From: Arcobacter arenosus
Lineage (GTDB): Bacteria > Campylobacterota > Campylobacteria > Campylobacterales > Arcobacteraceae
Length of the DNA stretch: 64,000 bases
NCBI RefSeq assembly: GCF_005771535.1
Contig: NZ_VANU01000001.1
Location: 372,001-436,000 of the forward strand
Direction of reading: 5' to 3'
Made by a program: the position numbers and the translations under genes. This document shows, piece by piece, positions 37,275 to 47,062 of the stretch (its first letter is position 1; each line of letters starts with the position of its first letter). Below the pieces are notes generated by a model that was not told the origin of the DNA, did no database searches, and saw only the letters and a list, made by a program, of their open reading frames with translations.

Positions 37275-38580
37275 TAACTACTTTTTAAAAAATACTTTTA
37301 CTAAAAGCCTTATAGCAATTTCTGCTATAGGGCTTTTTACGGTTAATTGTAGTGCTAATGATATAACAACAAATAAAAGTAAATCTATACTTTTAAAACC
37401 AATAGATAGTTTAAATGATGAGCAATATGATAAATTTATTTTAGGTAAAAGTTTTTTTAGAATTCCATGGGTAGAAGCTCCAAGTGCCACAACAGCAAGA
37501 GATGGGTTAGGACCACTTTATAATGCAAATACCTGTATTTCTTGTCACCCTAATAATGGTAGAGGTTCACTTTATAATAAAAATGGAAGTTTCTCTAGAA
37601 GTTTGATTGCAAAACCTTCTTTTGATCCTATTTATGGTTCGCAAATTGCAATAAATGCCATTCATGGAGTAAAGTATGAAGCTAAAACAGATATAAAATT
37701 TGAAGAGATTAAAGTTGCATTTCCTGATGGAGAGATTGATACACTTTTAAAACCAATTTATGGTTTAAAAGATTTACAATATGGTCCTTTAGATAAAAAA
37801 ACCGTTTTAAGTTTTAGACTAGCTCCAGGGTTAAATGGACTTGGACTTATTTCTCAAATTAGTGATGATGATATATTAAAAAATGAAGACCCAAATGATA
37901 AAAATGGTGATGGGATTTCAGGTCGTGCAAATTTTATATACTCACCCATTACAAAAAAACATGAAATAGGTAGATTTTCTTGGAAGGCTCAAATTACAAC
38001 TTTAAAACACCAAATAGCAGATGCAGCTAACAATGATATGGGTTTAACAACTTCATATTATCAAAATGAAAATTGTACAAAATTTCAAAAAGAGTGTAAT
38101 AAATCACCAAAGCCAAGAGATGCCATTGATTTAAATGATGAAAGACTTGAAGCAATTAAGTTTTATTTGGAGAATAGAAAAACCTATAGCCAGAAACTAA
38201 ATGAGAATAATAAAGGGTATAAAATCTTTAAAGAAATTGGATGTGTGAATTGTCATATAGATAGTTTTGAAACAAAAAATGGAATAAAGTTTGCACCTTT
38301 TAGTGATATTCTATTACATGATATGGGAGAAGGTTTAGCCGATGGAAAAATTGAAGGAAAGGCTAGTGGTAGTGAATGGAGAACTGCACCATTATGGGGT
38401 CTATCACTTCATGAAAAAATAAATAATAAAAAACCACGACTTCTTCACGATGGTAGAGCTAGAACTTTTCAAGAAGCTATTTTGTGGCATGATGGTGAAG
38501 CAAAAAAGGCCAAAGAAACGTATATGAATTTAAAAAAAGAAGATAGAAAAGAACTATTAGAATTCTTAAAAGAGGTGTAA
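37240..38580 (+). CDS. Di-haem oxidoreductase-family protein (DUF1111-like)
   Basis: 446-aa exported c-type haem protein. The signal-like segment TKSLIAISAIGLFTVNCSA is followed by two CxxCH sites: CISCH near residue 98 and CVNCH near residue 334. The motif HDGRARTFQEAILWHDGEA near the C-terminus matches the di-haem thiol-oxidoreductase-like family often found beside imelysins. The start is uncertain. I prefer the ATG at 37240, inside the last codons of the imelysin gene, which implies coupled translation. It probably passes electrons in the periplasm, perhaps for iron reduction. Confidence 0.87.
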   Translation: MMLQILKKLNYNNYFLKNTFTKSLIAISAIGLFTVNCSANDITTNKSKSILLKPIDSLNDEQYDKFILGKSFFRIPWVEAPSATTARDGLGPLYNANTCISCHPNNGRGSLYNKNGSFSRSLIAKPSFDPIYGSQIAINAIHGVKYEAKTDIKFEEIKVAFPDGEIDTLLKPIYGLKDLQYGPLDKKTVLSFRLAPGLNGLGLISQISDDDILKNEDPNDKNGDGISGRANFIYSPITKKHEIGRFSWKAQITTLKHQIADAANNDMGLTTSYYQNENCTKFQKECNKSPKPRDAIDLNDERLEAIKFYLENRKTYSQKLNENNKGYKIFKEIGCVNCHIDSFETKNGIKFAPFSDILLHDMGEGLADGKIEGKASGSEWRTAPLWGLSLHEKINNKKPRLLHDGRARTFQEAILWHDGEAKKAKETYMNLKKEDRKELLEFLKEV

Positions 38581-38581
38581 C

Positions 38582-39568
38582 ATGAAATTATTAAAAAGTA
38601 TTATTTTACTTAGTGTTTTTTCAATTGGTTTAATTGCTAATACAGATAAAAAAAACATTGAAGTTGTTGAAACTTTATATGAGAAAGTTATTTTAAAAGA
38701 TATTGAAATAGCTATAAATGACGCAACAAAACTTAAAAAAGAACTGGAAAATAAAAATACTCAAAAAGTAAAAGAGAAGTTTTCTGAACTTGTTGGTTCG
38801 TGGAAAAGTGTTGAAAGTTTTTACATTTTAGGGGATTTAGATGAAGAGTATATTGATACTCCCAGATACATCGATATTTTTCACAATGGAAATGAAGATA
38901 TAACTAAACAATTAGACCGTGCTATTAAAAGTGAAGATGAAATTAGAATTGCTTTATTTAAAAACTCATTAAAATCTATAAATGCCCTTGAGTATGTTAT
39001 TTACAAAAAAGATATTTCAAATAAAAGAGTAAATGAAATCTCAATTGCAATAATTAATAGAATCATAATGCATCTAAGTGATATACAAACAGCTTATAAA
39101 GACAATAAAGAAAAACTTTTTAAACAAATAAAAAAGGCTAACTCTATTATTATCAATAGAGTGGTAGCAAACTCTTACAAACTAAAAGAGTGGAGAGTTG
39201 GTGATGTAATGGGTAAAACAAAAAAATATGCTAACAAACAAGATAATAGTAGAGCAGAATATTTTACAAGTAAAAACTCTACAACGGCAATATTATCAAT
39301 TTTACAAACATACAAAGAGATTTTTGATAATGATAAAATCTATGATTATGGTGATTACTTATTAACAATTACAGATGGTGAAATTCTAAATGCCTTAAAA
39401 GAAGCAATAAACAATTCTATTATTGAAATAAAAAAAATCAAAAATGATGATTTTTCTAATGCAGATACTTTGTATGAAGAGATTACAAATATACATGTAA
39501 TTTTATTTCTTGAAATGATTGAAGAGCTTTCTATTAATGCAAAAATTTTAGATGCAGATGGAGACTAA
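38582..39568 (+). CDS. Second imelysin-family protein
   Basis: 328-aa exported protein with a signal peptide at about 1-19 (cut after LIA). It belongs to the imelysin superfamily but is more divergent. The central stretch SINALEYVIYKK corresponds to the conserved 'EYLLF' helix, while the GxHxxE motif of the first imelysin is altered. It starts 1 bp after the stop of the di-haem gene. Paired imelysins flanking a di-haem protein occur in other marine bacteria, which suggests a complex. Confidence 0.85.
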   Translation: MKLLKSIILLSVFSIGLIANTDKKNIEVVETLYEKVILKDIEIAINDATKLKKELENKNTQKVKEKFSELVGSWKSVESFYILGDLDEEYIDTPRYIDIFHNGNEDITKQLDRAIKSEDEIRIALFKNSLKSINALEYVIYKKDISNKRVNEISIAIINRIIMHLSDIQTAYKDNKEKLFKQIKKANSIIINRVVANSYKLKEWRVGDVMGKTKKYANKQDNSRAEYFTSKNSTTAILSILQTYKEIFDNDKIYDYGDYLLTITDGEILNALKEAINNSIIEIKKIKNDDFSNADTLYEEITNIHVILFLEMIEELSINAKILDADGD

Positions 39569-39573
39569 GTAAA

Positions 39574-40581
39574 TTGGATAATCTACTGTTTTTAGAATAT
39601 TTAGTAAACCCAGCTAAAAGAACATATTGGATTTATATTTTATCATCAATATTGATAGCTTTTATATATATTTATTTTAATAAAAAAGCCTCAAGGGTAA
39701 ATTTTAGTTCAAAGCTTTGGCTTCATGAAAGTGCAAAATTGGACTATTACTACTTTATACTTTCATATTTTATAAAAACAATTATGATTATTCCAATAAT
39801 AATTAGTGCAAAAACAATTGCATTTTTTGTTAGTAAAAATATCTATTACCAATTTGGTTTTAATCAAATTCAAACAATTTCATATGAAAATATTTTAGTT
39901 TTATATACAATATCTTTATTTATAGTAAGTGATTTTACAAGATATTGGTTACATAGATTTTTACATACTATTCCTTTTCTTTGGGAATTTCATAAGGTAC
40001 ACCATAGTGCAAAGGTTTTAAATCCATTAACATTTTATAGAGTTCATCCTATTGAAAATATTCTATTTGGATTAAGATACTCTTTTGCCATTGGTTTTGT
40101 AACAGGAATATTTATATACTTTTTTGGTTCTAAGATTGGATTAGTTGAGATTTTAGGGGCGAATGCCTTTATCTTTGTTTTTTCAATTATTGGGTCTAAT
40201 TTAAGACATTCACATATTCCATTGGCTTATTTTAACTTTTTAGAAAAAATATTTATATCTCCAAAACAACATCAAATACACCACAGTAAAAAACATTTTA
40301 ATAAAAACTATGGTGGGTATTTAGCTCTTTGGGATAATATTTTTGGAACTTTAGAACTTTCTAAAAATGTAAAAGTTTTAAAGTTTGGGCTTAGAAAAGA
40401 ACAAATGAAAGATTATAATAGTTTAACTAAACTAATAATCACTCCATTTTCAAATATTAAGAAGCAACTCGTTGCTTCCTTTAGGATTTGCTTCTTTAAA
40501 GAGGGCTTTGCTCTCTTGCTAAAAGAAGTTAAAAAGAGAAATGGTCCCCTCAAAATTGGGACAATTTTTAAGGAGAAGTAA
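39574..40581 (+). CDS. Fatty-acid-hydroxylase/sterol-desaturase-family membrane protein
   Basis: 335-aa integral membrane di-iron enzyme family member. Three histidine boxes are present: HRFLH near 126, HKVHH near 139 and HQIHH near 232, spaced as in the family. Four or so helices surround them. The start is a TTG at 39574. The substrate is unknown; hydroxylation of a lipid or hopanoid-like compound is possible. Residues after about 290 are encoded by a hairpin-rich DNA stretch that looks inserted. It is unusual inside an imelysin operon. Confidence 0.85.
   Translation: MDNLLFLEYLVNPAKRTYWIYILSSILIAFIYIYFNKKASRVNFSSKLWLHESAKLDYYYFILSYFIKTIMIIPIIISAKTIAFFVSKNIYYQFGFNQIQTISYENILVLYTISLFIVSDFTRYWLHRFLHTIPFLWEFHKVHHSAKVLNPLTFYRVHPIENILFGLRYSFAIGFVTGIFIYFFGSKIGLVEILGANAFIFVFSIIGSNLRHSHIPLAYFNFLEKIFISPKQHQIHHSKKHFNKNYGGYLALWDNIFGTLELSKNVKVLKFGLRKEQMKDYNSLTKLIITPFSNIKKQLVASFRICFFKEGFALLLKEVKKRNGPLKIGTIFKEK
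40459..40568. repeat. Cluster of three short palindromes in the gene's 3' end
   Basis: Three hairpins in 110 bp: GAAGCAAC-TC-GTTGCTTC (40461-40478), AAGAGGGC-TTT-GCTCTCTT (40499-40517, one G-T pair) and AAAATTG-GGA-CAATTTT (40552-40568). They lie in frame within the end of the membrane-hydroxylase gene and just before the next ribosome site. Confidence 0.65.
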
Positions 40582-40583
40582 TT

Positions 40584-41747
40584 TTGAAATATTTAAAAAC
40601 AGCTACAACAGTAGTAGCAACACTAATTTTATTTGTAGGATGTTCAAATCAAGAACTATCGAAAGAGGATTTAGTAAAACAAACTAAACAAAAAGAAGCT
40701 TTAGGACAAGCTTTATTTTTCGATAAAAACCTATCTAAAAATAGAACACAAAGTTGTTCAACATGTCATAATCCAGAAGCTGGATTTACGGATAATAGAG
40801 ATAATGGTATCTCAAAAATGGCATCATTAGGTGATGATGGAAAATCATTGGGAGATAGACAAGCTCCAACTGCTATGTATGCAATGTTTAGCCCTGAATT
40901 TCATTATAATAAACAGAAGAAAAAATATATTGGTGGTCAGTTTTGGGATGGAAGGGAAGCAAGCTTAGCAGGACAAGCTGGTGGTCCACCACTAAACCCA
41001 ATTGAAATGGGAATGAGTTCAAAAAAAGAAGTTATTCAAAGACTAAAAGAAAACCCTTATTATATTCAAGCTTTTAAAGATATTTATGGTGAAGATATCT
41101 TTAAAAATATTGACAAAGCATATTTTGCAATGACTGACTCAATTGAAAAATTTGAACAAACTGAACAGTTTGCACCCTTTGATTCTAAATATGATAGATA
41201 TTTAAAAGGGGAATATGATTTAACTCCTTTAGAAGATTTAGGAAGATCATTATTCTTCTCTCAAGCAAATAACTCTTGTGCAACGTGTCACTTATCAAAA
41301 AAAGAGGATTCACTTGGGGAAACATTTACAAACTATGAGTATCATAATATTGGTACACCAATAAATCATAAGTTAAGAGCAGTAAATGGTGTGAAAGATA
41401 TTGATAAAGGATTATTGGCAAATCCAAATGTATCAGATAAAACTCAAATGGGGAAACATAAAGTTCCAACTCTTAGAAATGTTGCTGTAACAGCTCCTTA
41501 TATGCACAATGGTGTGTTTAAAGATTTAAGAACAGTAGTTGAGTTTTATGATAAATACAACAACGAAAATAGAACTATAAACCCAGAAACTAAAAAACCT
41601 TGGGATGAGCCTGAAGTAAAAGAGACTATTTCATTGGATGAACTAAAAGCAAAAAAACAAAATGATAGAAAAATAGATGCTTTAGTTGCCTTTATGAAAC
41701 TACTAACAGATAAAAGATATGAACATCTTTTAGAAGAGAATAAATAA
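40584..41747 (+). CDS. Di-haem cytochrome c peroxidase (MauG/CcpA family)
   Basis: 387-aa periplasmic lipoprotein (lipobox FVGC near residue 20). Two haem-binding CxxCH sites are CSTCH near 58 and CATCH near 232, and the conserved segment GQFWDGREASLAGQAGGP follows the first. The motif TAPYMHNGVFKDLRTVVEFYD near 308 is typical of bacterial peroxidases. It would reduce H2O2 or act in MauG-like oxidation. It starts with TTG behind a strong AAGGAG site, 2 bp after the hydroxylase stop. It is last in the operon. Confidence 0.92.
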   Translation: MKYLKTATTVVATLILFVGCSNQELSKEDLVKQTKQKEALGQALFFDKNLSKNRTQSCSTCHNPEAGFTDNRDNGISKMASLGDDGKSLGDRQAPTAMYAMFSPEFHYNKQKKKYIGGQFWDGREASLAGQAGGPPLNPIEMGMSSKKEVIQRLKENPYYIQAFKDIYGEDIFKNIDKAYFAMTDSIEKFEQTEQFAPFDSKYDRYLKGEYDLTPLEDLGRSLFFSQANNSCATCHLSKKEDSLGETFTNYEYHNIGTPINHKLRAVNGVKDIDKGLLANPNVSDKTQMGKHKVPTLRNVAVTAPYMHNGVFKDLRTVVEFYDKYNNENRTINPETKKPWDEPEVKETISLDELKAKKQNDRKIDALVAFMKLLTDKRYEHLLEENK

Positions 41748-41768
41748 AAGGAAAATTTCCTTTTATTT
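41742..41768. terminator. Convergent terminator
   Basis: AAATAAAAGGAAA-A-TTTCCTTTTATTT, a perfect 13-bp inverted repeat around one base. It terminates the imelysin operon and the convergent permease gene. Confidence 0.75.
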
Positions 41769-41774
41769 ATCTAA

Positions 41775-44252
41775 TTATTCTCCAAATAATACATTTTCCT
41801 TTTGACCTATTATTCTTGAAGTAAATAAAGCAACTATCAACATAGTTAAAATCGGTATTAAAAGAAAATATAAAATTAAAACATCAGCCCTAAAATCCCA
41901 ATAAGATTCAAATAAAATATCACTAATAAAATATGAAGCTATACTTCCTAAGATGATTCCTAAAGAACTAGCAGAAAAAGAGATAAGTCCATATTCAATC
42001 AAAAAGGAATCTCTTATAACTTTATTTTTAACTCCAATCATCTTAAGTCTTAAGATATTGTTTTTTTGCAGATTCATTTGATATTGAATAATAATAAAAC
42101 TCATAAGTAATCCAATAACTATTGAATAAAAACTCATATTATCAGTTATCTTAGTTACATTTTTAACTAAACTAGCAAAGGTTTCAAACAAACTTTTTAC
42201 ATCTAAAATTGTTAAAGATGGGAAAGTATCTGTAAGTTTTAATAAAAGTTTTGAAGCATCATAATTCCCTTGGGAAATTGTTGCTAAAACTGTTTTAGGG
42301 GCATCATTTATAGCTCCATCTTGCATGATAAAAAAGAAATTTGGCGTAAATTCAATCCAGTTTACAGACCTAATATTTACAACTTTTGCTTCAAGTTCTA
42401 ATCCTAAAACATCAAATAAAATTGTGTCCTCAAGTTTTATTCCATTTCTTGAAGCATACCTTTGCTCAACACTTAACTCAATGGGCTTAGAAAAATCACT
42501 TGAATCATAAACTCCACTAAATGCCCTTCCCTCAATTATTGTTTCACTTTTCTTTAGTTGTTTTCTATAAGAGAGATTAACAGCTGATCTATTTGCTTCA
42601 TTTGATTTTTGTAAATTTTCACTGATATCATTATCATTAATTTTAATAACCCTTGCCCTTACCATTGGTGCAGTGTTTTCTAATTTTGCACCAAAACTAT
42701 CTAAGCTTTTTTGAATATCTTTTAATTGTTCCTCTTTTGCATCAATTACAAAAAATCTTGGTCGTTCATTTGCACTTTGTGTCAAAGCAGATGAAAGGGA
42801 AGAGCCAACTTGAGGAATTAAAGAGAAAAAAATTGTACATAATAAAATTGCAGTAAATAAAGTTAAAGAAGTTTTATTTTCCCTAGTGATATTTTTTAAT
42901 GCAAGGCTTAAAGAAAGGTTTTCCAAATGGCCTGAAAAATCAAATTTTCTTAGGACAAAAGAGCCTATTATAAAAAATAGTAAAATCAAAATTAAAACAG
43001 CTGATGCAAAAAATAAGCCTATGTTTTTACTTGGTGTTACAAAATGAGATATCACTAACAATAACATAATAAAAGGGATAAACCAAAAAACCATTTTAAA
43101 AAATTTTGTACTATTTCTTTGTAAAAGTGGTGTAATTAAAGGTATCCCAACACTTAAACTCACTAATACAAGCAAAAGTGCAGATTTTAAAAAAAATGAA
43201 AAGTCAAAAGAGAAATCAAATTCAAAACCAATTAGTTTTTGTACAATAGGAGCTACAAAATTTGCACTTAAAAGTATTAAAGAAAATACAATTATACTAG
43301 AGATTAAAATCAATACAAATAGATGACAAAGATACGTTAAAGAGATAGTTGATTTTTTTAATCCCAAATCATTTAATATATTTATATCCTCTTGATGTTT
43401 TTTTAAAAAACCAGAATATAAATAGATAAGTCCAACTAATCCTAGGAAAAATGATACCAAAGAAACTAGTGACAAAAAGTTTGTAATAAAGTTTAAAACC
43501 CTAAGAAGCCTATCTCTACCATCGTTAGGAGAAAGAGCTCGTAAGTTTTTATCAATAGTTTTTTCTAAATTGTTTTCTATCTCTTCTAATTTATCATTTG
43601 AAAAGTTTTCTTTAAATTGATAACTTAGTTTATATCTTGCAGTTGAGCCAAACTGTAAAAGACCTGTTGCATTTAAAGCCTCTTCACTTAAATAAATTTT
43701 TGGCATAAAACCACTAAAACTTACAGCTTTTAAACTATCTTCTAAAATCACTTTTTTGATTAGGAAATTCTCTTTCCCTATTTTTAAATTATCCCCTTTT
43801 TTTAAACCAAGTAATTCTAAAACCTCTTTATAAACCCAGACTTCATTTGATTTGGGTATAGAATTACCTTTGGGATAAATAGTTTTATCGTCAAACATTA
43901 CCCCACCATAATAAGGAAATGCTTCATTTATTTTTACAAGCTCCATTAGTCTAGCTCTTTTACCAGAACTTACCATACTAACAGTTGATATTCCTTGGGA
44001 AAAGTTTTTTATTTCAGGAAGTTTTGTTCTTATATCTTCTATTTGTTCATCTGTAATTGCAAATCTTGAATTAACAGTTAAATCAGCACCCAATAAACTC
44101 TTTGCCTTACTATCTAATGAGCTATCAACACTTTGCTTAAAAAATTGTAAATATGACAAAGAAGCAATAGCCAAACAAAAGTTCAAAATAAAAATAATAG
44201 AAAAGGACTTTGATCTTTTTAAAGCTTTTGATACAAGTTCTAAAATTAACAT
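41775..44252 (-). CDS. ybbP: ABC permease, YbbP/FtsX family
   Basis: 825-aa large permease. An N-terminal helix and a periplasmic domain (LLGADLTVNSRFAITDEQIE) lead to two blocks of FtsX-type helices separated by further helices and a second periplasmic domain. Length and layout match YbbP, partner of the ATPase YbbA. It overlaps the ATPase gene by 7 bp. The substrate is unproven; release of hydrophobic compounds or lipoproteins from the membrane is usually proposed. With TesA upstream, lipid handling is likely. Confidence 0.9.
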   Translation of the reverse strand: MLILELVSKALKRSKSFSIIFILNFCLAIASLSYLQFFKQSVDSSLDSKAKSLLGADLTVNSRFAITDEQIEDIRTKLPEIKNFSQGISTVSMVSSGKRARLMELVKINEAFPYYGGVMFDDKTIYPKGNSIPKSNEVWVYKEVLELLGLKKGDNLKIGKENFLIKKVILEDSLKAVSFSGFMPKIYLSEEALNATGLLQFGSTARYKLSYQFKENFSNDKLEEIENNLEKTIDKNLRALSPNDGRDRLLRVLNFITNFLSLVSLVSFFLGLVGLIYLYSGFLKKHQEDINILNDLGLKKSTISLTYLCHLFVLILISSIIVFSLILLSANFVAPIVQKLIGFEFDFSFDFSFFLKSALLLVLVSLSVGIPLITPLLQRNSTKFFKMVFWFIPFIMLLLVISHFVTPSKNIGLFFASAVLILILLFFIIGSFVLRKFDFSGHLENLSLSLALKNITRENKTSLTLFTAILLCTIFFSLIPQVGSSLSSALTQSANERPRFFVIDAKEEQLKDIQKSLDSFGAKLENTAPMVRARVIKINDNDISENLQKSNEANRSAVNLSYRKQLKKSETIIEGRAFSGVYDSSDFSKPIELSVEQRYASRNGIKLEDTILFDVLGLELEAKVVNIRSVNWIEFTPNFFFIMQDGAINDAPKTVLATISQGNYDASKLLLKLTDTFPSLTILDVKSLFETFASLVKNVTKITDNMSFYSIVIGLLMSFIIIQYQMNLQKNNILRLKMIGVKNKVIRDSFLIEYGLISFSASSLGIILGSIASYFISDILFESYWDFRADVLILYFLLIPILTMLIVALFTSRIIGQKENVLFGE

Positions 44253-44908
44253 AAATTTAAAACTCCGTGGGCTAACTGATAAGTTTTTTCACATCTTGCT
44301 GCAACATCCTTTGAGTGAGTTACTAAAATCAAGGTTGTATTGTTTTGCTTAATCAATTCAAAAAGCTTATCCATAACAGCAATACCTGTTTCTTCATCTA
44401 AATTACCACTTGGTTCATCAGCAAGTATGATTTTTGGATTATGAATTAATGCCCTTGCAATTGCAACACGTTGTTTTTCTCCTCCACTTAATTGAGAGGG
44501 GATATGATTTAATCTATGTTCCAAACCAACTGCTTTTAATAATTCGATAGCTTTTTCTTTTGGATTTGAAATACCACAAACCTTTGCAGGAAGCATTACA
44601 TTTTCTAAAGCATTTAAATATGAAACTAGATGAAAATTTTGAAAAATGAATCCAATATTTGAGGCTCTAAAGTCATTTAATTCATTTTCTTGTAAATCAT
44701 TGTAAGAGATGTTATTTAAAACTATATCTCCACTATCTGCTTTTATAATACCAGAAACTAATGATAGAAAAGTTGATTTTCCTGCTCCTGATTTTCCCAT
44801 AATAGCAACTTGTTCCCCCTCTTTTAAAGAAAAATTTAAATCATTATAAATCTCTATTTTCTCATCACCTTGTTGGTATGTTTTTTTTAATGATTTTAAT
44901 TCTAGCAT
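44246..44908 (-). CDS. ybbA: ABC transporter ATPase, YbbA family
   Basis: 220 aa of the LolD/MacB-like ATPase group. The Walker A is GKSGAGKST near residue 40, the signature LSGGEQ- is read here as LSGGEKQRVAIARAL, Walker B is IILADEPSGNLD, and the H-loop His is in LVTHSKDV. The ATG at 44908 has GGGGAGA upstream and overlaps the stop of the tesA gene (TAATG). An upstream TTG at 44923 is less likely. It works with the FtsX-type permease that follows. Confidence 0.93.
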   Translation of the reverse strand: MLELKSLKKTYQQGDEKIEIYNDLNFSLKEGEQVAIMGKSGAGKSTFLSLVSGIIKADSGDIVLNNISYNDLQENELNDFRASNIGFIFQNFHLVSYLNALENVMLPAKVCGISNPKEKAIELLKAVGLEHRLNHIPSQLSGGEKQRVAIARALIHNPKIILADEPSGNLDEETGIAVMDKLFELIKQNNTTLILVTHSKDVAARCEKTYQLAHGVLNLC

Positions 44909-45522
44909 TATAGTTCTCCCCAAATCTCTTTTTTTAAAAATTCAAAAACATTTTTGGCAATAACTTTATGCCCTTTTGTATTTGGATGGATTCCATCACT
45001 TTGATTAAATTCTTGAACTCCAGCTACATCTAAAAGTAAAAAAGGCATAAATTTTAATTTATATTTTTCTTGAACACTTTTAAACATATTTTTGAATTTT
45101 TCTGAATATTCTTCTCCATAATTTGGAGGAATTAACATACCAGCAAGTAATACTTTTGCCCCTGTATTTTGGGCAGTTTCAATAATTTTCTCAAGATTTT
45201 TCTGACTTTGACTTAAATTTAGTCCCCTAAGTCCATCATTTGCACCAAGGGCAATAAATACCACATCAGGTTTTTTTCTTAAATACCATTTTAAACGTGA
45301 AAGTGCATCACTCGTAGTTGAGCCACTGACTCCACCATTTATAATCTCAACATCTTTTTTAAGTTTAATTTGAATCATATCTTCAACAATTGAGGGGTAT
45401 GCTTCTTTCTTACTAACTCCAAGTCCTTCAGTTAATGAATCACCTAAAAAAAGAATTGTTGATTCTTTTGCATTTGCACCATAAATAAATATTATAAATA
45501 AAACTAAAATAATTTTTTTCAT
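44908..45522 (-). CDS. tesA: Periplasmic SGNH esterase/thioesterase TesA
   Basis: 204 aa with a signal peptide (about 1-18, cut after ANA). All four SGNH blocks are present: FLGDSLTEG (Ser near 28), NGGVSGST, GANDG and DGIHPN with the catalytic Asp-His. It corresponds to E. coli TesA, an arylesterase, lysophospholipase and thioesterase. The gene directly precedes ybbA-ybbP, the same set found together in E. coli (where tesA is divergent), so a joint role in lipid clearance is plausible. Confidence 0.94.
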   Translation of the reverse strand: MKKIILVLFIIFIYGANAKESTILFLGDSLTEGLGVSKKEAYPSIVEDMIQIKLKKDVEIINGGVSGSTTSDALSRLKWYLRKKPDVVFIALGANDGLRGLNLSQSQKNLEKIIETAQNTGAKVLLAGMLIPPNYGEEYSEKFKNMFKSVQEKYKLKFMPFLLLDVAGVQEFNQSDGIHPNTKGHKVIAKNVFEFLKKEIWGEL

Positions 45523-45599
45523 GGTGTATTATATAGTAAACGATAATTTTTGTCATTAAGACTGAGTAGTCAAATTTAAGTTAAATATATTTTAAGTTT

Positions 45600-47003
45600 T
45601 TAAAAACTTGTAAAGTTTTTCTCTTTTTGTAAACTTGCTAACTCAACTGCATTTTTGTGGGGAATAAAATTTAGTTTTTGAATTTTATCATATTCATAAA
45701 CATCTTTATAGAATTTTAATTTTCCTTTTTCATCAATATTTGCAGTTAAATATGTGATATGTAAAGGCATTTTTTTACTAAGATTTACAGTATCCATTTT
45801 CCCTTTTAGATATGTTTTTCTAATTTTTTTATAACTTTGAGGTGTGTAATAAGTTGTTAGATGTTTCATTAATGATATTGGATGCTCTAACCTTACACAT
45901 CCATGACTTGAAAATCTAATTTTTTCTCTATTATCTTTAAATCTCCAAGTTCCAATTGTATCATGCATATAAACTGCATAATCATTTTGAAACATATATT
46001 TAACTTTTCCCATCCCATTAGTTGGTGAAGGAAGTTGAATAAATTTATAAGGTATGTATTTTACATCTTTCTTTAAATATTTTTTCCAATTTACACTATT
46101 AAAACTAACTTTAGGAGCATCTATATCATATATTTTTTTTCTAATAACTATATTTTTCTTTCTTAAATAGTTTTTATCTTTTAATGCCCTTGGGATAATT
46201 GTATTTTTTGCAATTGAATCTGGAATATTCCATTGAGGGTTTATAATAAAGTATGAAAGTTCACTTGATAAAATTGGAGTTTGATTATCTTTATCCCCTA
46301 CTACAGTTCCAAAAGTTCGTTCAACTTCACCATTTTCAAAAAGTGTAAAGTTGTGAGAAGGGATATTAAGCTTAATAAAATACTCATCATCATAATCTTT
46401 TAAAAGCTTTAGTCTTTCTATGTTTAATCTTAATTTATTGTAGTTTTTAGCACTTAGTTTATCAATATCAAGCTTTTCTACCAATTGAAAAAAACCTGGG
46501 TGTTTAGGAGCATAATTTGATAAAATCTTCTCTACTGAAATTGAATCATCATTAAACTTTTTTAAAATCTCATCTTTGTTTATTTTCTTATTATAAATTT
46601 CGTAGTGTTGTTTTCTTTTTTTGAATTTATTTGATTTTAAAACACTATTAAATGAGATTTGATCAATACATGAGTTTTCTAAATTATTAACATATTCTAA
46701 AAATAAGTTTTCCAAAGCTTCAGATTTTTCAGGGGAATCTTTCATTTTTAAAATTGAGATGTAATTATCTTGTTGTGAACATAAAGAGGCATATTTATCC
46801 TCTTTTAAAATATCTAAAAGCTCTAATTCATTTTTTGATAATTTGTATTCATTGATTTTTATTTGTTTTGTTTCTACAGTTTGATTGTTTTTTTGTTTTT
46901 CTTGGTTTATTTTTTTTGTTAAGTTATCACTTGGTACTTGTTTTGAACAAGAGATAAAAATTAAAGATACTAACACTAAAAAAAGAAATTTAATATTTCC
47001 CAT
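45600..47003 (-). CDS. L,D-transpeptidase (YcbB-like) lipoprotein
   Basis: 467-aa peptidoglycan cross-linking enzyme. The lipobox LIFISC (Cys near 19) makes it a lipoprotein. A large helical region precedes the YkuD domain (about 225-420). The catalytic site is YMHDTIG plus SSHGCVRLEHP with the nucleophilic Cys near 370. It belongs to the group with a long N-terminal domain (E. coli YcbB/LdtD type). The ATG at 47003 follows AGGA; the upstream in-frame start at 47069 lacks a ribosome site and would bury the lipoprotein signal. Confidence 0.9.
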   Translation of the reverse strand: MGNIKFLFLVLVSLIFISCSKQVPSDNLTKKINQEKQKNNQTVETKQIKINEYKLSKNELELLDILKEDKYASLCSQQDNYISILKMKDSPEKSEALENLFLEYVNNLENSCIDQISFNSVLKSNKFKKRKQHYEIYNKKINKDEILKKFNDDSISVEKILSNYAPKHPGFFQLVEKLDIDKLSAKNYNKLRLNIERLKLLKDYDDEYFIKLNIPSHNFTLFENGEVERTFGTVVGDKDNQTPILSSELSYFIINPQWNIPDSIAKNTIIPRALKDKNYLRKKNIVIRKKIYDIDAPKVSFNSVNWKKYLKKDVKYIPYKFIQLPSPTNGMGKVKYMFQNDYAVYMHDTIGTWRFKDNREKIRFSSHGCVRLEHPISLMKHLTTYYTPQSYKKIRKTYLKGKMDTVNLSKKMPLHITYLTANIDEKGKLKFYKDVYEYDKIQKLNFIPHKNAVELASLQKEKNFTSF

Positions 47004-47062
47004 TATTTTCCTAAAATTAAAATTCGTATATTTTAGCGAAAAATCAAAAAAATTCAAAGGAG

